From: Collinsella sp. AM17-1
GTDB taxonomy: Bacteria; Actinomycetota; Coriobacteriia; Coriobacteriales; Coriobacteriaceae
NCBI RefSeq assembly: GCF_003470665.1
Contig: NZ_QRJZ01000014.1
Span: 1-53,602, forward strand
DNA length: 53,602 nucleotides
Reading direction: 5' to 3'
Shown here piece by piece: positions 26,310-35,320 of the stretch (positions are counted from its first letter, which is position 1; every line of letters starts with the position of its first letter). A program made the position numbers and the translations under genes. The notes beneath the pieces are model-generated. The model was not told the origin of the DNA. It worked only from the letters and a program-made list of their open reading frames with translations, and did not search any database.

Positions 26310-28442
26310 CTCATAGTAGCCCTCACGCCTTGCCGAGAAGTCCTGGTTGGCATGGGCAAGTGCGCCACGCACGCCAACCAAAATGCCGGCATGCTGCACC
26401 AGATGATCGGCAAAGTAGAGCTTGGCGCCCACCACGCCCGCATCGGGACGCTGCAGATAGCCCATCATCTCTTCGATAAAGTCGGGGCTTATGACCTCGG
26501 TATCGTTGTTGAGCAGCAGCAGGTAATCGCCCTTGGCATGCTCAACACCAAAGTTGATGATCTTGGAGTAATTGAACTCGCCCGGCCAGTACACAACGCG
26601 CGCGATGCCCTTACCGTCAGATGCAACGGCTACGCGCTCCGGCAGCGATTCGTAATACGCAAACGTCTCCGGGGCTTCGCTGTTGTTCTCCACCAAGACA
26701 ATCTCGTAGTTGGTATACGTGGCCTTCTGGGCGATCGACATCACGCAGGCGTCGAGCGTCTTAACGTGGTCTTTGGTCGGAATCACAATGCTCACCAGCG
26801 GCGCAAGCTCCGGCAGCGCATGGCGCATGCGGTAGACAAACGGCGTCTCGGTCTCCTCGACCGTTCCGCGAACGCCCAGCGCGTTAAAGTGGCGCTGGAG
26901 CGCAAGGCGCCCGGCTTCAATAGCATACGGCTTGCTATCGGCAGAGCCATCGGCGGTCGATCCCGGATGAACGCGCCAGTGATACAGCACGTGCGCGACA
27001 TGCTCAAACCGCGCGCCCGCCGCAAGGCAGCGAAGCGTAAGGTCGTAATCCTGGGCGCCCGCGACGTCTTCTGGGGACGTACCAATGTGATCGATGAGCG
27101 CCTTCTCCACCATCAGGAAATGCGTCGCGCAGTTATGGCTATAGAGCAGGTCGACGTTGAGCCGCGTCTTAAAGACCGGCTGGCCCCACTCCCCCGTTTT
27201 CTGGAACATGTCCTCGTCGCAGAACAGGACCTGGGGACGCTCGTCCTCGGCAGCCTTGTTCAGCGCGGCAACATAGCGGAATAACGCGTCCGGTTCCAGA
27301 ATGTCGTCATGGTCCAAGAACGCGATGTAGTCGCCAGTCGCCTGCTCGATACCTGCGTTGGTGTTGACCACAATGCCGCCGTTGCCGGGAAGCTCGATGC
27401 GACGGATGCGCTCGTCGTTGGCACCTGCCGCAAGGGCGGCCACCGCATCCCATTCAGGCGAGGCATCCATAAGGAGCAGTTCCCAGTTGTCATAGCTCTG
27501 GGCTAGCACCGAGTCCAGCAGCTCGCGCAGGTAGACCCGATCGGTCTTGTAGCACGGCACCACAATGCTCACGAGCGGCCTATAGGCAAAGGCCGCCGAA
27601 GCGACACGTTGGCACGCCAAATCGCCCGGCTTTGCGCGATGCTGCTCAAACCAACGTCGATAAGCTGCGTCGTCTGCACGCGCGTCCTTCATACGGTTCC
27701 AGCTGTCGTCGACCATGCCGTTGTACAGGCGACCATCCATGGCGCAAAAACCGCTCTGGATCCGCTCTGTGGGATCGCTCGCAATCGCGACAAAATCCCG
27801 TATATCCTGAGGCATCTCAACGCTCAGATACGTTTTATTGACACGGCATCCGTTCTGCTGCGGCACATCGACCTGCGATTCAAACACATGCACGGTGGCA
27901 GAGATGACATTCATATGCGTATCGAAGATCTGGAGCTCAGGTGCGCACCGGGGGTCTCCCGCCCAGGTAACCTCATAGCGCCACACCGCGCCGACGTCGG
28001 CCGGCAAATAGCGAATGGCATCGATCTCGTAGCGACCGCAGCGCTCGCCGCGCTGCGCATCGCGAATCAGTGCGCACAACGCAGACTTTGCTTTGTAGTT
28101 AATCTTGGATTCCAGCTTGGCCACGCGGCTATCGAGGCGAATGGAGCCCAACCTTTGGTCACCGGATGCAAATGTAACATCAATCGTAGAGCCGTCCAAA
28201 AACGGAAGCACCAAGACGGCGAGCTCGCGTTCGTAATCGGAAACGGAGGGGCAAAGCGCCAACACACGGCCATGATCGACCGGGAGCACCAGCGACGGCA
28301 CACAAGAACCGCTCGTCGTCGCATGGGCAAACGCTTGAGAAGCCTCCCGCTCAATAAGCGCGGCGACATCCTGACCGCCAAAACGAAGCAGTACAAACAG
28401 ACGGCCCTGACTGCGGCAAAGTGCCAAACGCTTGATACTCAT
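25956..28442 (-). CDS. Two-domain family 2 glycosyltransferase
   Basis: The 828-residue protein has an N-terminal region of about 290 residues of unknown fold, then two GT2 domains: YRPLVSIVVPCYKTDRVYL with FLDHDDILEP, and LAPLVSIVIPTKDHVKTL with LLLLNNDTEVI. The C-terminus has YNEEFAVGFNDADFCLRVWE. It is a full-length paralogue of the protein at 4629-7028 but is encoded by GC-rich DNA, so the two were not duplicated here recently. The start ATG 28442 follows directly on the stop of the upstream transferase (TAGATG), implying coupling within the GT2 operon 32866 to 25956. It probably extends a rhamnose-containing or similar chain; the sugar is not readable. Confidence 0.9.
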   Translation of the reverse strand: MSIKRLALCRSQGRLFVLLRFGGQDVAALIEREASQAFAHATTSGSCVPSLVLPVDHGRVLALCPSVSDYERELAVLVLPFLDGSTIDVTFASGDQRLGSIRLDSRVAKLESKINYKAKSALCALIRDAQRGERCGRYEIDAIRYLPADVGAVWRYEVTWAGDPRCAPELQIFDTHMNVISATVHVFESQVDVPQQNGCRVNKTYLSVEMPQDIRDFVAIASDPTERIQSGFCAMDGRLYNGMVDDSWNRMKDARADDAAYRRWFEQHRAKPGDLACQRVASAAFAYRPLVSIVVPCYKTDRVYLRELLDSVLAQSYDNWELLLMDASPEWDAVAALAAGANDERIRRIELPGNGGIVVNTNAGIEQATGDYIAFLDHDDILEPDALFRYVAALNKAAEDERPQVLFCDEDMFQKTGEWGQPVFKTRLNVDLLYSHNCATHFLMVEKALIDHIGTSPEDVAGAQDYDLTLRCLAAGARFEHVAHVLYHWRVHPGSTADGSADSKPYAIEAGRLALQRHFNALGVRGTVEETETPFVYRMRHALPELAPLVSIVIPTKDHVKTLDACVMSIAQKATYTNYEIVLVENNSEAPETFAYYESLPERVAVASDGKGIARVVYWPGEFNYSKIINFGVEHAKGDYLLLLNNDTEVISPDFIEEMMGYLQRPDAGVVGAKLYFADHLVQHAGILVGVRGALAHANQDFSARREGYYERAVRPSNFSAVTGACQMVRRDVFEQVRGYNEEFAVGFNDADFCLRVWEAGYRTIFTPYAELYHYEFTSRGREEANEEKLRRWKREQALFMQRWPEFFLDGDPWLGPNLSSESEYFSI

Positions 28443-29510
28443 CTACACTTCTCGCTTTCCCAGGGCGTTCGCTGCCATGCGCTTGCAGGCACCCAGGCGC
28501 CCAAACCTCAAGACGTCGTAATCGAACATGAGCTTTTTGCATGCACGGGCATTGGGGGCCTTGCTGGCAAGCGCCGCGCGCACCATAGCGGCAACAGAAG
28601 GAGCGCATTGTGCGAGCGCAGCATCGCCGCCCACGGCAGAACCGTCAAGCGCCGCGGCAACGGCAGCGAACACCTTGCCGCAGCCCGAGCTCAGCAGCCT
28701 GAGCGCATCGTACAGTACCAGATCACACAGGAAGTATGCCAGGTCATCGGCATGCTGGGCATCGAGCCCATCACGGCGCCAATCGGCCAGCACCGCTGAG
28801 TAAATCTTCACGTGCTCCAGCAAACGTGTCTCGTCGTCATAGCGCATGGTGTCCATGAGCGAGCCTTTGCGTGCCACGCGATAGTCGTACAGCTTGTTCG
28901 AGATAAGCGCAGTCTTGCGCGAGCGACCGTACACGGCAAAATCGAAAACCTGGTCCTCGCCATATTTAACGGTTTCATCGAACACAATCCCGTTGGCCAG
29001 CAAAAAAGCGCGCTTACAAGCGGTGCGCCATGCAAAGGGGCGAGACGCTTCCTTAAACAGTAGGTCAGAGCTATAGCCTTCAAACGACACATCGTGCGGA
29101 CTCAGCACATAGTTAAGCCACGGATACCCCGCTTCCAGCGGATACGGGTTCGCTCCAAACGTCAAAACGTCGCAGTCCTCGCGCTCAAAGGCATCGACGA
29201 TCACGCGGCATGCATCGGGCGTAAACCGGTCATCGGAATCCAAGAACGCAACGATGGACGCCGTGGACGCGGCGATGCCTGCATTACGCGCACTCGACAG
29301 GCCGCCGTTCTCCTTATCGACCAGCGTAAAGCGCGCGTCCTTTTCGCAATAGGTAGCCGCAATATCGCGCGAGCCGTCCGGCGAGCCGTCGTTGACCAGC
29401 ACGCCTTCCCAATCGGGCATGTCCTGCGCAAGCAGGGAGTCCAGGCACCAGGCCAGGCACTCCTCCACGTTATAGATGGGAACGACAACAGAAATCTTGG
29501 AGGTAGTCAT
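28443..29510 (-). CDS. Family 2 glycosyltransferase (EpsJ-like)
   Basis: The 355-residue protein starts ISVVVPIYNVEECLAWCLDS and has VNDGSPDGSRDIA and AFLDSDDRFTPDA, the nucleotide- and metal-binding parts of a GT-A fold; KYGEDQVFDFAVYG is the usual later block with the acidic pair. The C-terminal third is helical and unassigned. The start is ATG 29510 with GGAG nine bases upstream; a TTG at 29516 sits too close to that site. Its closest relative in the window by eye is the 346-residue protein at 30716-31756 (similar length and C-terminal pattern). Confidence 0.88.
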   Translation of the reverse strand: MTTSKISVVVPIYNVEECLAWCLDSLLAQDMPDWEGVLVNDGSPDGSRDIAATYCEKDARFTLVDKENGGLSSARNAGIAASTASIVAFLDSDDRFTPDACRVIVDAFEREDCDVLTFGANPYPLEAGYPWLNYVLSPHDVSFEGYSSDLLFKEASRPFAWRTACKRAFLLANGIVFDETVKYGEDQVFDFAVYGRSRKTALISNKLYDYRVARKGSLMDTMRYDDETRLLEHVKIYSAVLADWRRDGLDAQHADDLAYFLCDLVLYDALRLLSSGCGKVFAAVAAALDGSAVGGDAALAQCAPSVAAMVRAALASKAPNARACKKLMFDYDVLRFGRLGACKRMAANALGKREV

Positions 29511-29522
29511 AGTCAAGTGCTC

Positions 29523-30641
29523 CTACTGTGCGACCGGAACGTCATCGGGGTGCGGATTATCACCGTAGGTGCGCTGATACGTCAGCACGCGCCAGACCAG
29601 CGGCAGCCCGCCAATCTTAAAGTAGTGCTTAAACGTATTGATCTTGCCCGGCTTTTTAAAGCCAAAGCGCGAATCGATATAGGCGCGGGGCGACTTGACC
29701 ATCAGGCGCAAGTCGGTCTCGCCACGCGGATCGAACAGCGACAGGTCAAAGCGACCGGCATCCCAATCGGACTTGAGCTCGGGAGAGGCCTTCTCCCAAA
29801 ACTGCTCGCGCAACTCATCGACCAGGCGCTCATCATTCCAACGGTACGTATCGACCTTCATGCGCATTAAAATGCCCTGGAGCTGAACCTTGAGCTCGGG
29901 ACGTTCATCCAAAAAGCGCTGCATCTCGGCGTATTCGTCGCACACGCAAAATACCTTGTTGGGCGAATTAACTGAGCTCTTCTCGTTGTCTTGGCGATAG
30001 CACAAAATGGGGTCCGCGATAAACGCTGCACGCTCGGCGCATGCCCAAACCTTAAAGTTAAAGCCTGCGTCCTGATACGAGGCGCCCGGCGTGGGAAGGA
30101 ACCGAATCTGATTGTCGTTGAGGAACTCGCGCCGATAGATGGCCGACCAAATGGAAGGTTTGCGGTAGAAGATGCCCGGGCGATCGACGGGGCGATACGC
30201 GGCGCCCGTCATATACTCGCCGATGATCCCAAACAGCTCACGGCGCTCGCTGGGCGTGGACCAATACAGATAAAAGTCGCCCTTTACCACATCGGCATGC
30301 TCAGCATCGGCCTTGGCGACCAGCTTTTGGAGCGAATCCTCAAACATAAAGTCGTCGGACTCAAGAATGCCCACGTACTCACCGCGCGCCATCTCCAGAC
30401 CGCGGTTCATCGAGTCGCCGTAGCCGCTGTTGGCTTTGTCGATCATCTTTACACGGGGGTCGCGCTCCATGTACTCGCGGATGATATCCGGCGAGCTATC
30501 GGTGGAACCGTCATTGATACAGATGATCTCGATGTCCTTGAGCGTCTGCGCCACGGCGGAATCGAGGCACTCGCGCAGGTAGCGCTCAACATTGCAGATG
30601 GGAACAAGCAGCGAAACTTTAGGGGTATCAGAGTTCTGCAA
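29523..30641 (-). CDS. Family 2 glycosyltransferase (paralogue A)
   Basis: The 372-residue protein shows VSLLVPICNVERYLRECLDS, ICINDGSTDSSPDIIREYME, MIDKANSGYGDSMNRGLEMA and GILESDDFM, all typical of GT2 enzymes of surface polysaccharide clusters. The start is taken as TTG 30641, with CAGGAGG five bases upstream; the frame extends to 30830 but the extra part lacks homology. It is nearly the same protein as that of 31763-32866 through the first 200 residues (shared LRFLPTPGAS-like and CYRQDNE-x-SSVNS segments), so an A-B-A-B-like tandem duplication of two GT2 genes is likely. A C-terminal extension (KYFKIGGLPLVWRVLTYQR) is specific to this copy. Confidence 0.88.
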   Translation of the reverse strand: MQNSDTPKVSLLVPICNVERYLRECLDSAVAQTLKDIEIICINDGSTDSSPDIIREYMERDPRVKMIDKANSGYGDSMNRGLEMARGEYVGILESDDFMFEDSLQKLVAKADAEHADVVKGDFYLYWSTPSERRELFGIIGEYMTGAAYRPVDRPGIFYRKPSIWSAIYRREFLNDNQIRFLPTPGASYQDAGFNFKVWACAERAAFIADPILCYRQDNEKSSVNSPNKVFCVCDEYAEMQRFLDERPELKVQLQGILMRMKVDTYRWNDERLVDELREQFWEKASPELKSDWDAGRFDLSLFDPRGETDLRLMVKSPRAYIDSRFGFKKPGKINTFKHYFKIGGLPLVWRVLTYQRTYGDNPHPDDVPVAQ

Positions 30642-30715
30642 GAGAACCTCCTGTTGAATAGCGTGTAACAGGGTTATTTTAGCAGCCGAGTTGCGGCGGG
30701 CGGCAGCGCTTGGAA

Positions 30716-31756
30716 TTAGAGAAAGCGCTCCAGGCAGGCTTTGAGACCGCGAGTCGAAAGATAGAACAGCGTGGCGTCTGCCATCGAAACGCCCGAGGTC
30801 GTCGCAACGAACTTGTGGGCAACACGGCAAACAGCGCCCTTGGCAGGCATATCTGCCCAGTCCGTTCCCAAAAACGTCGCGAGGTCCATGTTGACGCGAG
30901 CCGCCACGCGATGGAAGTCATCGGCATCCAAGCGCGCCAGGTCGAACACAATTAGGTCCAAAAACCAAGTTATCAGCTCGCCGGGACACAGGTCCAAAAG
31001 ACCGTAGACCGCCCAGCCCTCCAAGACCTCCTCGAGCATCCTCATGTGGGCGTCAAGCTTTTTGGCACGAGCCTCGGCACTGTTGAACTCGTGCGTCGCC
31101 GATTCGCTCTCCATCACGTAGTGGTAGAACTTGTCCGGCATGACGACGGTCTTACGGGCAAGCGCATAAGCCGCAAATTGGAAGACGACGTCCTCGCCCA
31201 AAGCCAAACCGGGGGCGAAGCGAATGCCTTCGCGATTGAGCAGCTCGCACGAAAAAGCCGCACGGCAGGCATAGGGCTGCGCATTCGAATGGAACAGCAG
31301 TTGGGGATCACGGGCGCCGAAGGTACCAGCTTTGGGGCTCATGAGTTGCTGGACGCGCTTGGGGGCAGCATCGGCAGGTTCACAGACGCCGCCAAAAACG
31401 GCGGCCTCGGCATCTGCAGACTCCATGGAATGCAGCACGTGCTCGACCGTCCGGGCATCGATGTAATCGTCGGCGTCCACAAAAAAGACGGTCTCGCCCT
31501 CGGCGACATCGATACCGGCATTTCGAGCACACGAGACGCCCGCGTTTTCCTGGTCAATCACCAGTACGCGATCGTCGGCCTGCGCGATCTGGCGCAACAC
31601 GTTCAACGAATCATCAGTCGAACCGTCGTTGACGCAGACAACCTGAATCGAGCGCTCGGACTGGGCCAACAGCGAATCGAGGCATCGCTGAATGGAGCGT
31701 GCAGAGTTGTAAACGGGGACGACAATGGTAGCTTTAGGACACGAGGCCTCTCCCAT
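30716..31756 (-). CDS. Family 2 glycosyltransferase
   Basis: The 346-residue protein has ATIVVPVYNSARSIQRCLDS, VNDGSTDDSLNVL, FVDADDYIDA and LALGEDVVFQFAAYAL. Like the protein at 28443-29510 it has the E-D pair block and an unassigned helical C-terminus. The start is ATG 31756, preceded by the G-rich end of the upstream gene (GGGGGTAG), six bases after its stop. The small gap downstream (30642-30715) has no feature. Confidence 0.88.
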   Translation of the reverse strand: MGEASCPKATIVVPVYNSARSIQRCLDSLLAQSERSIQVVCVNDGSTDDSLNVLRQIAQADDRVLVIDQENAGVSCARNAGIDVAEGETVFFVDADDYIDARTVEHVLHSMESADAEAAVFGGVCEPADAAPKRVQQLMSPKAGTFGARDPQLLFHSNAQPYACRAAFSCELLNREGIRFAPGLALGEDVVFQFAAYALARKTVVMPDKFYHYVMESESATHEFNSAEARAKKLDAHMRMLEEVLEGWAVYGLLDLCPGELITWFLDLIVFDLARLDADDFHRVAARVNMDLATFLGTDWADMPAKGAVCRVAHKFVATTSGVSMADATLFYLSTRGLKACLERFL

Positions 31757-31762
31757 GTCGAC

Positions 31763-32866
31763 CTACCCCCTCAGCGATTCGATGAGGAAGGCAGCGACCA
31801 CGCCTGGGCCTCCAACCGAGGCGTAATACTTAGCACGCCCCAAGGCACCATCCGTCGCAAAACTCGGATGCTCGTCAACCCAGCCCTCGGGATCTTTGAG
31901 GATGGCAGCGAGATTTGCGCGCTTCCACGGCTTGAGGTCGTCAAGCGAAAAGTCCCCGGCGTCCAAGGCCGCTTGGAACTCCTTGGCCATCTGAACCAGG
32001 AACTCCTTATAGAACTTAGGCGCCAGGCGCACGTAGTTCCACATGTACGAATCGTACTTAATGAGCTGATTGAACTTGAGCATGCGCGCGACGTCATCAC
32101 TTGCGTGGTCGCGGGCATAATCCTCTCGAATCCAACGCTCAATCTCGGCATACTCGGTATTGACGCAAAAGACCTTAGCCGAAGAATTGACCGAGGAATT
32201 CTCGTTGTCCTGGCGATACGACAACACGGCATCATGCAGGTAAACAGCCTTATCGGCGCACGCGATCACCTTAAAGGCGAATGACGTGTCCTGAAAGGAT
32301 GCCCCCGGAGTCGGCAGGAACGTAATGCCGTTGCGCTCAAGAAAATCGCGACGGTACACGGCCGACCAAATCGACGGCTTTTGCTTAAAGAACTGCGTCG
32401 TATCGCTCGGGTGCACCGGCTTGTCACAGTCCTTGGCCTTAAACATCTCGTGCAGCGAACGGCGCTCCTCGGGCTTAGACCAGTAGAAATCAAAGTTCGC
32501 CTTCGCAAAGTCGGCATTATTGCTATCGGCGGCCGAGACAAGCATTTCGAGTGCATCGGGCGCCATAAAGTCATCGGACTCCAAGATGCCAACGTACTTG
32601 CCACGCGCCATCTCCAGGCCGTGGTTCATCGAGTCGCCGTAGCCGCTGTTGGCCTTGTCGATCATCTTGACGCGCCCATCGCGCTCCATATACTCGCGGA
32701 TAATCGCCGGCGAGTTGTCGGTCGACCCGTCGTTAATGCAGATGATCTCAATATCCTTGAGCGTCTGCGCCAGGGCGGAATCGAGGCACTCGCGCAGGTA
32801 GCGCTGAACATTGTAAATGGGAATAAGCAGCGACAGAACAGGGCTGCCAGAGGCGTTAGTAGACAA
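31763..32866 (-). CDS. Family 2 glycosyltransferase (paralogue A')
   Basis: The 367-residue protein shares long blocks with the one at 29523-30641: YLRECLDSALAQTLKDIEII, CINDGSTDNSPAIIREYMER, MIDKANSGYGDSMN and ILESDDFM. It starts at TTG 32866 with AAGGAG six bases upstream; no ATG is near. It is the first gene of the minus-strand GT2 operon (32866 to 25956); the promoter should lie in 32867-32978, between it and the divergent acyltransferase remnant. The repeated use of TTG starts in this locus may keep transferase levels low. Confidence 0.88.
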   Translation of the reverse strand: MSTNASGSPVLSLLIPIYNVQRYLRECLDSALAQTLKDIEIICINDGSTDNSPAIIREYMERDGRVKMIDKANSGYGDSMNHGLEMARGKYVGILESDDFMAPDALEMLVSAADSNNADFAKANFDFYWSKPEERRSLHEMFKAKDCDKPVHPSDTTQFFKQKPSIWSAVYRRDFLERNGITFLPTPGASFQDTSFAFKVIACADKAVYLHDAVLSYRQDNENSSVNSSAKVFCVNTEYAEIERWIREDYARDHASDDVARMLKFNQLIKYDSYMWNYVRLAPKFYKEFLVQMAKEFQAALDAGDFSLDDLKPWKRANLAAILKDPEGWVDEHPSFATDGALGRAKYYASVGGPGVVAAFLIESLRG

Positions 32867-32978
32867 ATGTGCTCCTTAGGAAATACCTGTCGTTTCATGG
32901 TATCAAAGGGTCAGCGCGCCAGCGGGCGTTTATATAATCTATGGAGCTCGCAGAGGCAAACCGATACGAAAGGACGTC

Positions 32979-34110
32979 ATGCAGCCCAAAGCCGCACGCA
33001 ACATATCCATCGAGGCCTTGCGCTTGGTCGCAGTCGCCGGCATCGCGGTGTTTCACACCTTTCAGTGGACCTTCCAAGCGACCTGCGTCGGCTTGCCGGA
33101 ATACGCGCCGCTTGCCGCCTTCCCCCATTCCGGCGTGCTCGGTTTTATTTAACCTGCTGGGCTGCTGGGCCAACGAGGTCTTCTTTATGATCTCGGGCTA
33201 TTTTCTCATCGCCTCAGCCGCGCGTGCTTGGGACGGTGGGGCAACGTGGAAGTCGCAAATGCAACGGACGGCGCAGCGCCTAGGCAAGGTTGTTATGCCC
33301 GCTGCGTTTTATTGTGTCGTGGCGCTCTCGTGGTCCACGGTCGTCTCCCCCATTCCCGATGTTACCCTCAGCACGCACTACTGGTACACGCTAGGCCTTG
33401 AGTTTATCTGGGTCTATGCCGCCACGGTCTTCATGGCGCCATGGTTTGGACTGGCTAAGAGTCGACTCTCCCAGAAGAGCTACACGACGACGGTCATCGC
33501 CGTTGGCATCCTCGCATTTGTTGTTAACGGGTATATAGCCGCCATGAGTACGACAAGCGCCGGCGAGTTTTCTTGGCTCCAGAAGCTCATGAGCGCTGCC
33601 ACGTACGTAATCGCGTTTTTGATCGGCGGTCTGCTCCGCGACGTTACCGATGTCATGGATTCGGACAGGGCAGGCACCTTGGGCATGCGGTCGCTCGCTG
33701 CGATTTTGGCACTCGCCACCATCCTGGAAGGAGCACTCTCCTTCACCGGCAACCTCACGGCGATGGCAGTCCTCTCCTACAAATCGACCTCGTTGATCTC
33801 GTTTGCCCTCGCTGCAGCCTCCCTGCTCTTTGCGGCTACCCGACGCAGGGCCTTAGGCAATCCGCGGAATGCAGGTGTCATCGTCACCTTATCGACCGCC
33901 ACGCTCGGTTTCTATGTGATGCAGTCGCTCACCAGTAGCCTGTGACGTCCCGTCTTCAATACGTTGCTCGCAAACATGCTGGTCAGCCAAAACAGCCCGG
34001 CAGCTATATGTATCATCACGGGTACCGTCATTAGCATCGTCTTTGCTCTGGCGCTCCTCATCATCGATGCAGCTAGAAGCCTTATCGTTCGCAAGCTCAA
34101 GCGGCAATAG
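32979..34110 (+). pseudogene. Acyltransferase 3 family protein with frameshift and stop codon
   Basis: From ATG 32979 (GAAAGGA ribosome site) the frame reads RNISIEALRLVAVAGIAVFH, the conserved N-terminal helix of acyltransferase 3 proteins, but stops at about 33150 (GFI and TAA). The next frame continues without loss: LFNLLGCWANEVFFMISGYF, the second helix, and on through about eight helices to GFYVMQSLTSSL and TGA at 33943-33945. In that frame the reading then goes on for 54 further codons (RPVFNTLLANMLVSQNSPAA and a last helix) to TAG 34110. So there are two lesions: one surplus T in the TTTT near 33143-33146, and one nonsense codon, perhaps TGG to TGA. The gene would have O-acetylated a surface sugar; it is almost certainly dead. 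Confidence 0.9.
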
Positions 34111-34280
34111 ACACGCTGCCGTCAGACGTCAAAGCCGCTACACCCGTGGCAGGTTCCTGCGTTTTATTCAAAGCTTGCCGTCAAGGTGCGGCGAGCCTTT
34201 ACAATAGGACAGTCCCAAGGACGTATTCGATAGCTTCCGCGCAGCGCTCGCCCGCCGCGCGTGAAAGGATATATTGCCCC

Positions 34281-35300
34281 ATGACTTCAACCCTTCCCGC
34301 TCCCATCGATAAGCTCGCCATTGTCGTCGTTACGTACAAGCGCCAGGAACTCCTGGCCAACTTGTTCGACTCCATGACCGATCTCACGGCAACGCCCTGG
34401 CGCATCGTGATTGTCGATAACGAGAATTCGCGCGAGACCGAGGCCATGTGCGCCGCATTCAACGAGCGTCTGGCCAACCTGTGGGGTATCGACACCGAGC
34501 AGCCCGACGCGCAGGGCGACACCGGCCGCGTCATCTACGCCCCGCAGCTCGAAAACGGCGGCGGTGCGGGCGGCTTCTCCGCCGGCACTAAATGCGCCTA
34601 CGACTTGGGGGCCCAGTGGTTCTGGGTCATGGACGACGATGTGCTCGTCATCCCCGAAGGCATCGAGCGCTTGGCCAAGTGGACCGACCGTTACGACGTC
34701 ATTCAGGGTTCGCGCCTGGACTTTGACGGCGGCGCCTTCTTTTGGCAGTACCAGCTCATCCTTTCGCTCGGCATCCCTAACCCCATCGCCAAGTGGGATT
34801 TGGGACCCGAGGGCTACCGCACCATGAACCAACTGTGCTTTGAGGGCGGCATGTTCTCGCGCCGCGTGGTCGACAAGATTGGCCTGCCCGACGCGCGCTT
34901 CTTTATCTACGGCGACGATGCCTGCTACGGCTACGTGGCCAGCCAGCACTTCCCCGCCGCCGTGGTTGCCGACGTGGTGCTCAAGCGCGCCCGCGCCGTC
35001 TCTAACTGGGATATCGCCGGCAAGCGCCAGCTCAACTCCACGAGCGACACCAACCGCTACTACATCATGCGCAACCGCGGTTATCTGGCACGCTACATGC
35101 AGATCTACGGCGACTACCACCCCGTGCTGTTCCGTCTGGGCAATGCCGCGACCTTCTGCAAGGAGTTCATTCGTCTGGCAGCAGTCGACAAATGCTTTAA
35201 GACCGGTATTCCGGCGCTGCGCCGTGGCATGAAGGACGCACGCAAGATCGTTAAGGATCCCAACTGGAAGCCCATGCCGCCCCTGAAGGACGCCGAGTAG
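34281..35300 (+). CDS. GlfT-like family 2 glycosyltransferase
   Basis: The 339-residue protein resembles bacterial galactofuranosyltransferases: LAIVVVTYKRQELLANLFDS, NGGGAGGFSAG, the metal motif WFWVMDDDVLV, CFEGGMFSRRVVDKIGLPD and FIYGDDACYGY, followed by the NRYYIMRNRGYL segment. Such enzymes use UDP-galactofuranose, but a glf mutase gene is not in this window. The start is ATG 34281; GAAAGGAT lies about 11 bases upstream. The frame opens earlier at 34146 without homology. It stands alone on the plus strand, GC-rich and well adapted to the chromosome, and converges with the ATPase gene at 35321. Confidence 0.85.
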   Translation: MTSTLPAPIDKLAIVVVTYKRQELLANLFDSMTDLTATPWRIVIVDNENSRETEAMCAAFNERLANLWGIDTEQPDAQGDTGRVIYAPQLENGGGAGGFSAGTKCAYDLGAQWFWVMDDDVLVIPEGIERLAKWTDRYDVIQGSRLDFDGGAFFWQYQLILSLGIPNPIAKWDLGPEGYRTMNQLCFEGGMFSRRVVDKIGLPDARFFIYGDDACYGYVASQHFPAAVVADVVLKRARAVSNWDIAGKRQLNSTSDTNRYYIMRNRGYLARYMQIYGDYHPVLFRLGNAATFCKEFIRLAAVDKCFKTGIPALRRGMKDARKIVKDPNWKPMPPLKDAE

Positions 35301-35320
35301 TAAAGGGCTTTCGCCCGCCG

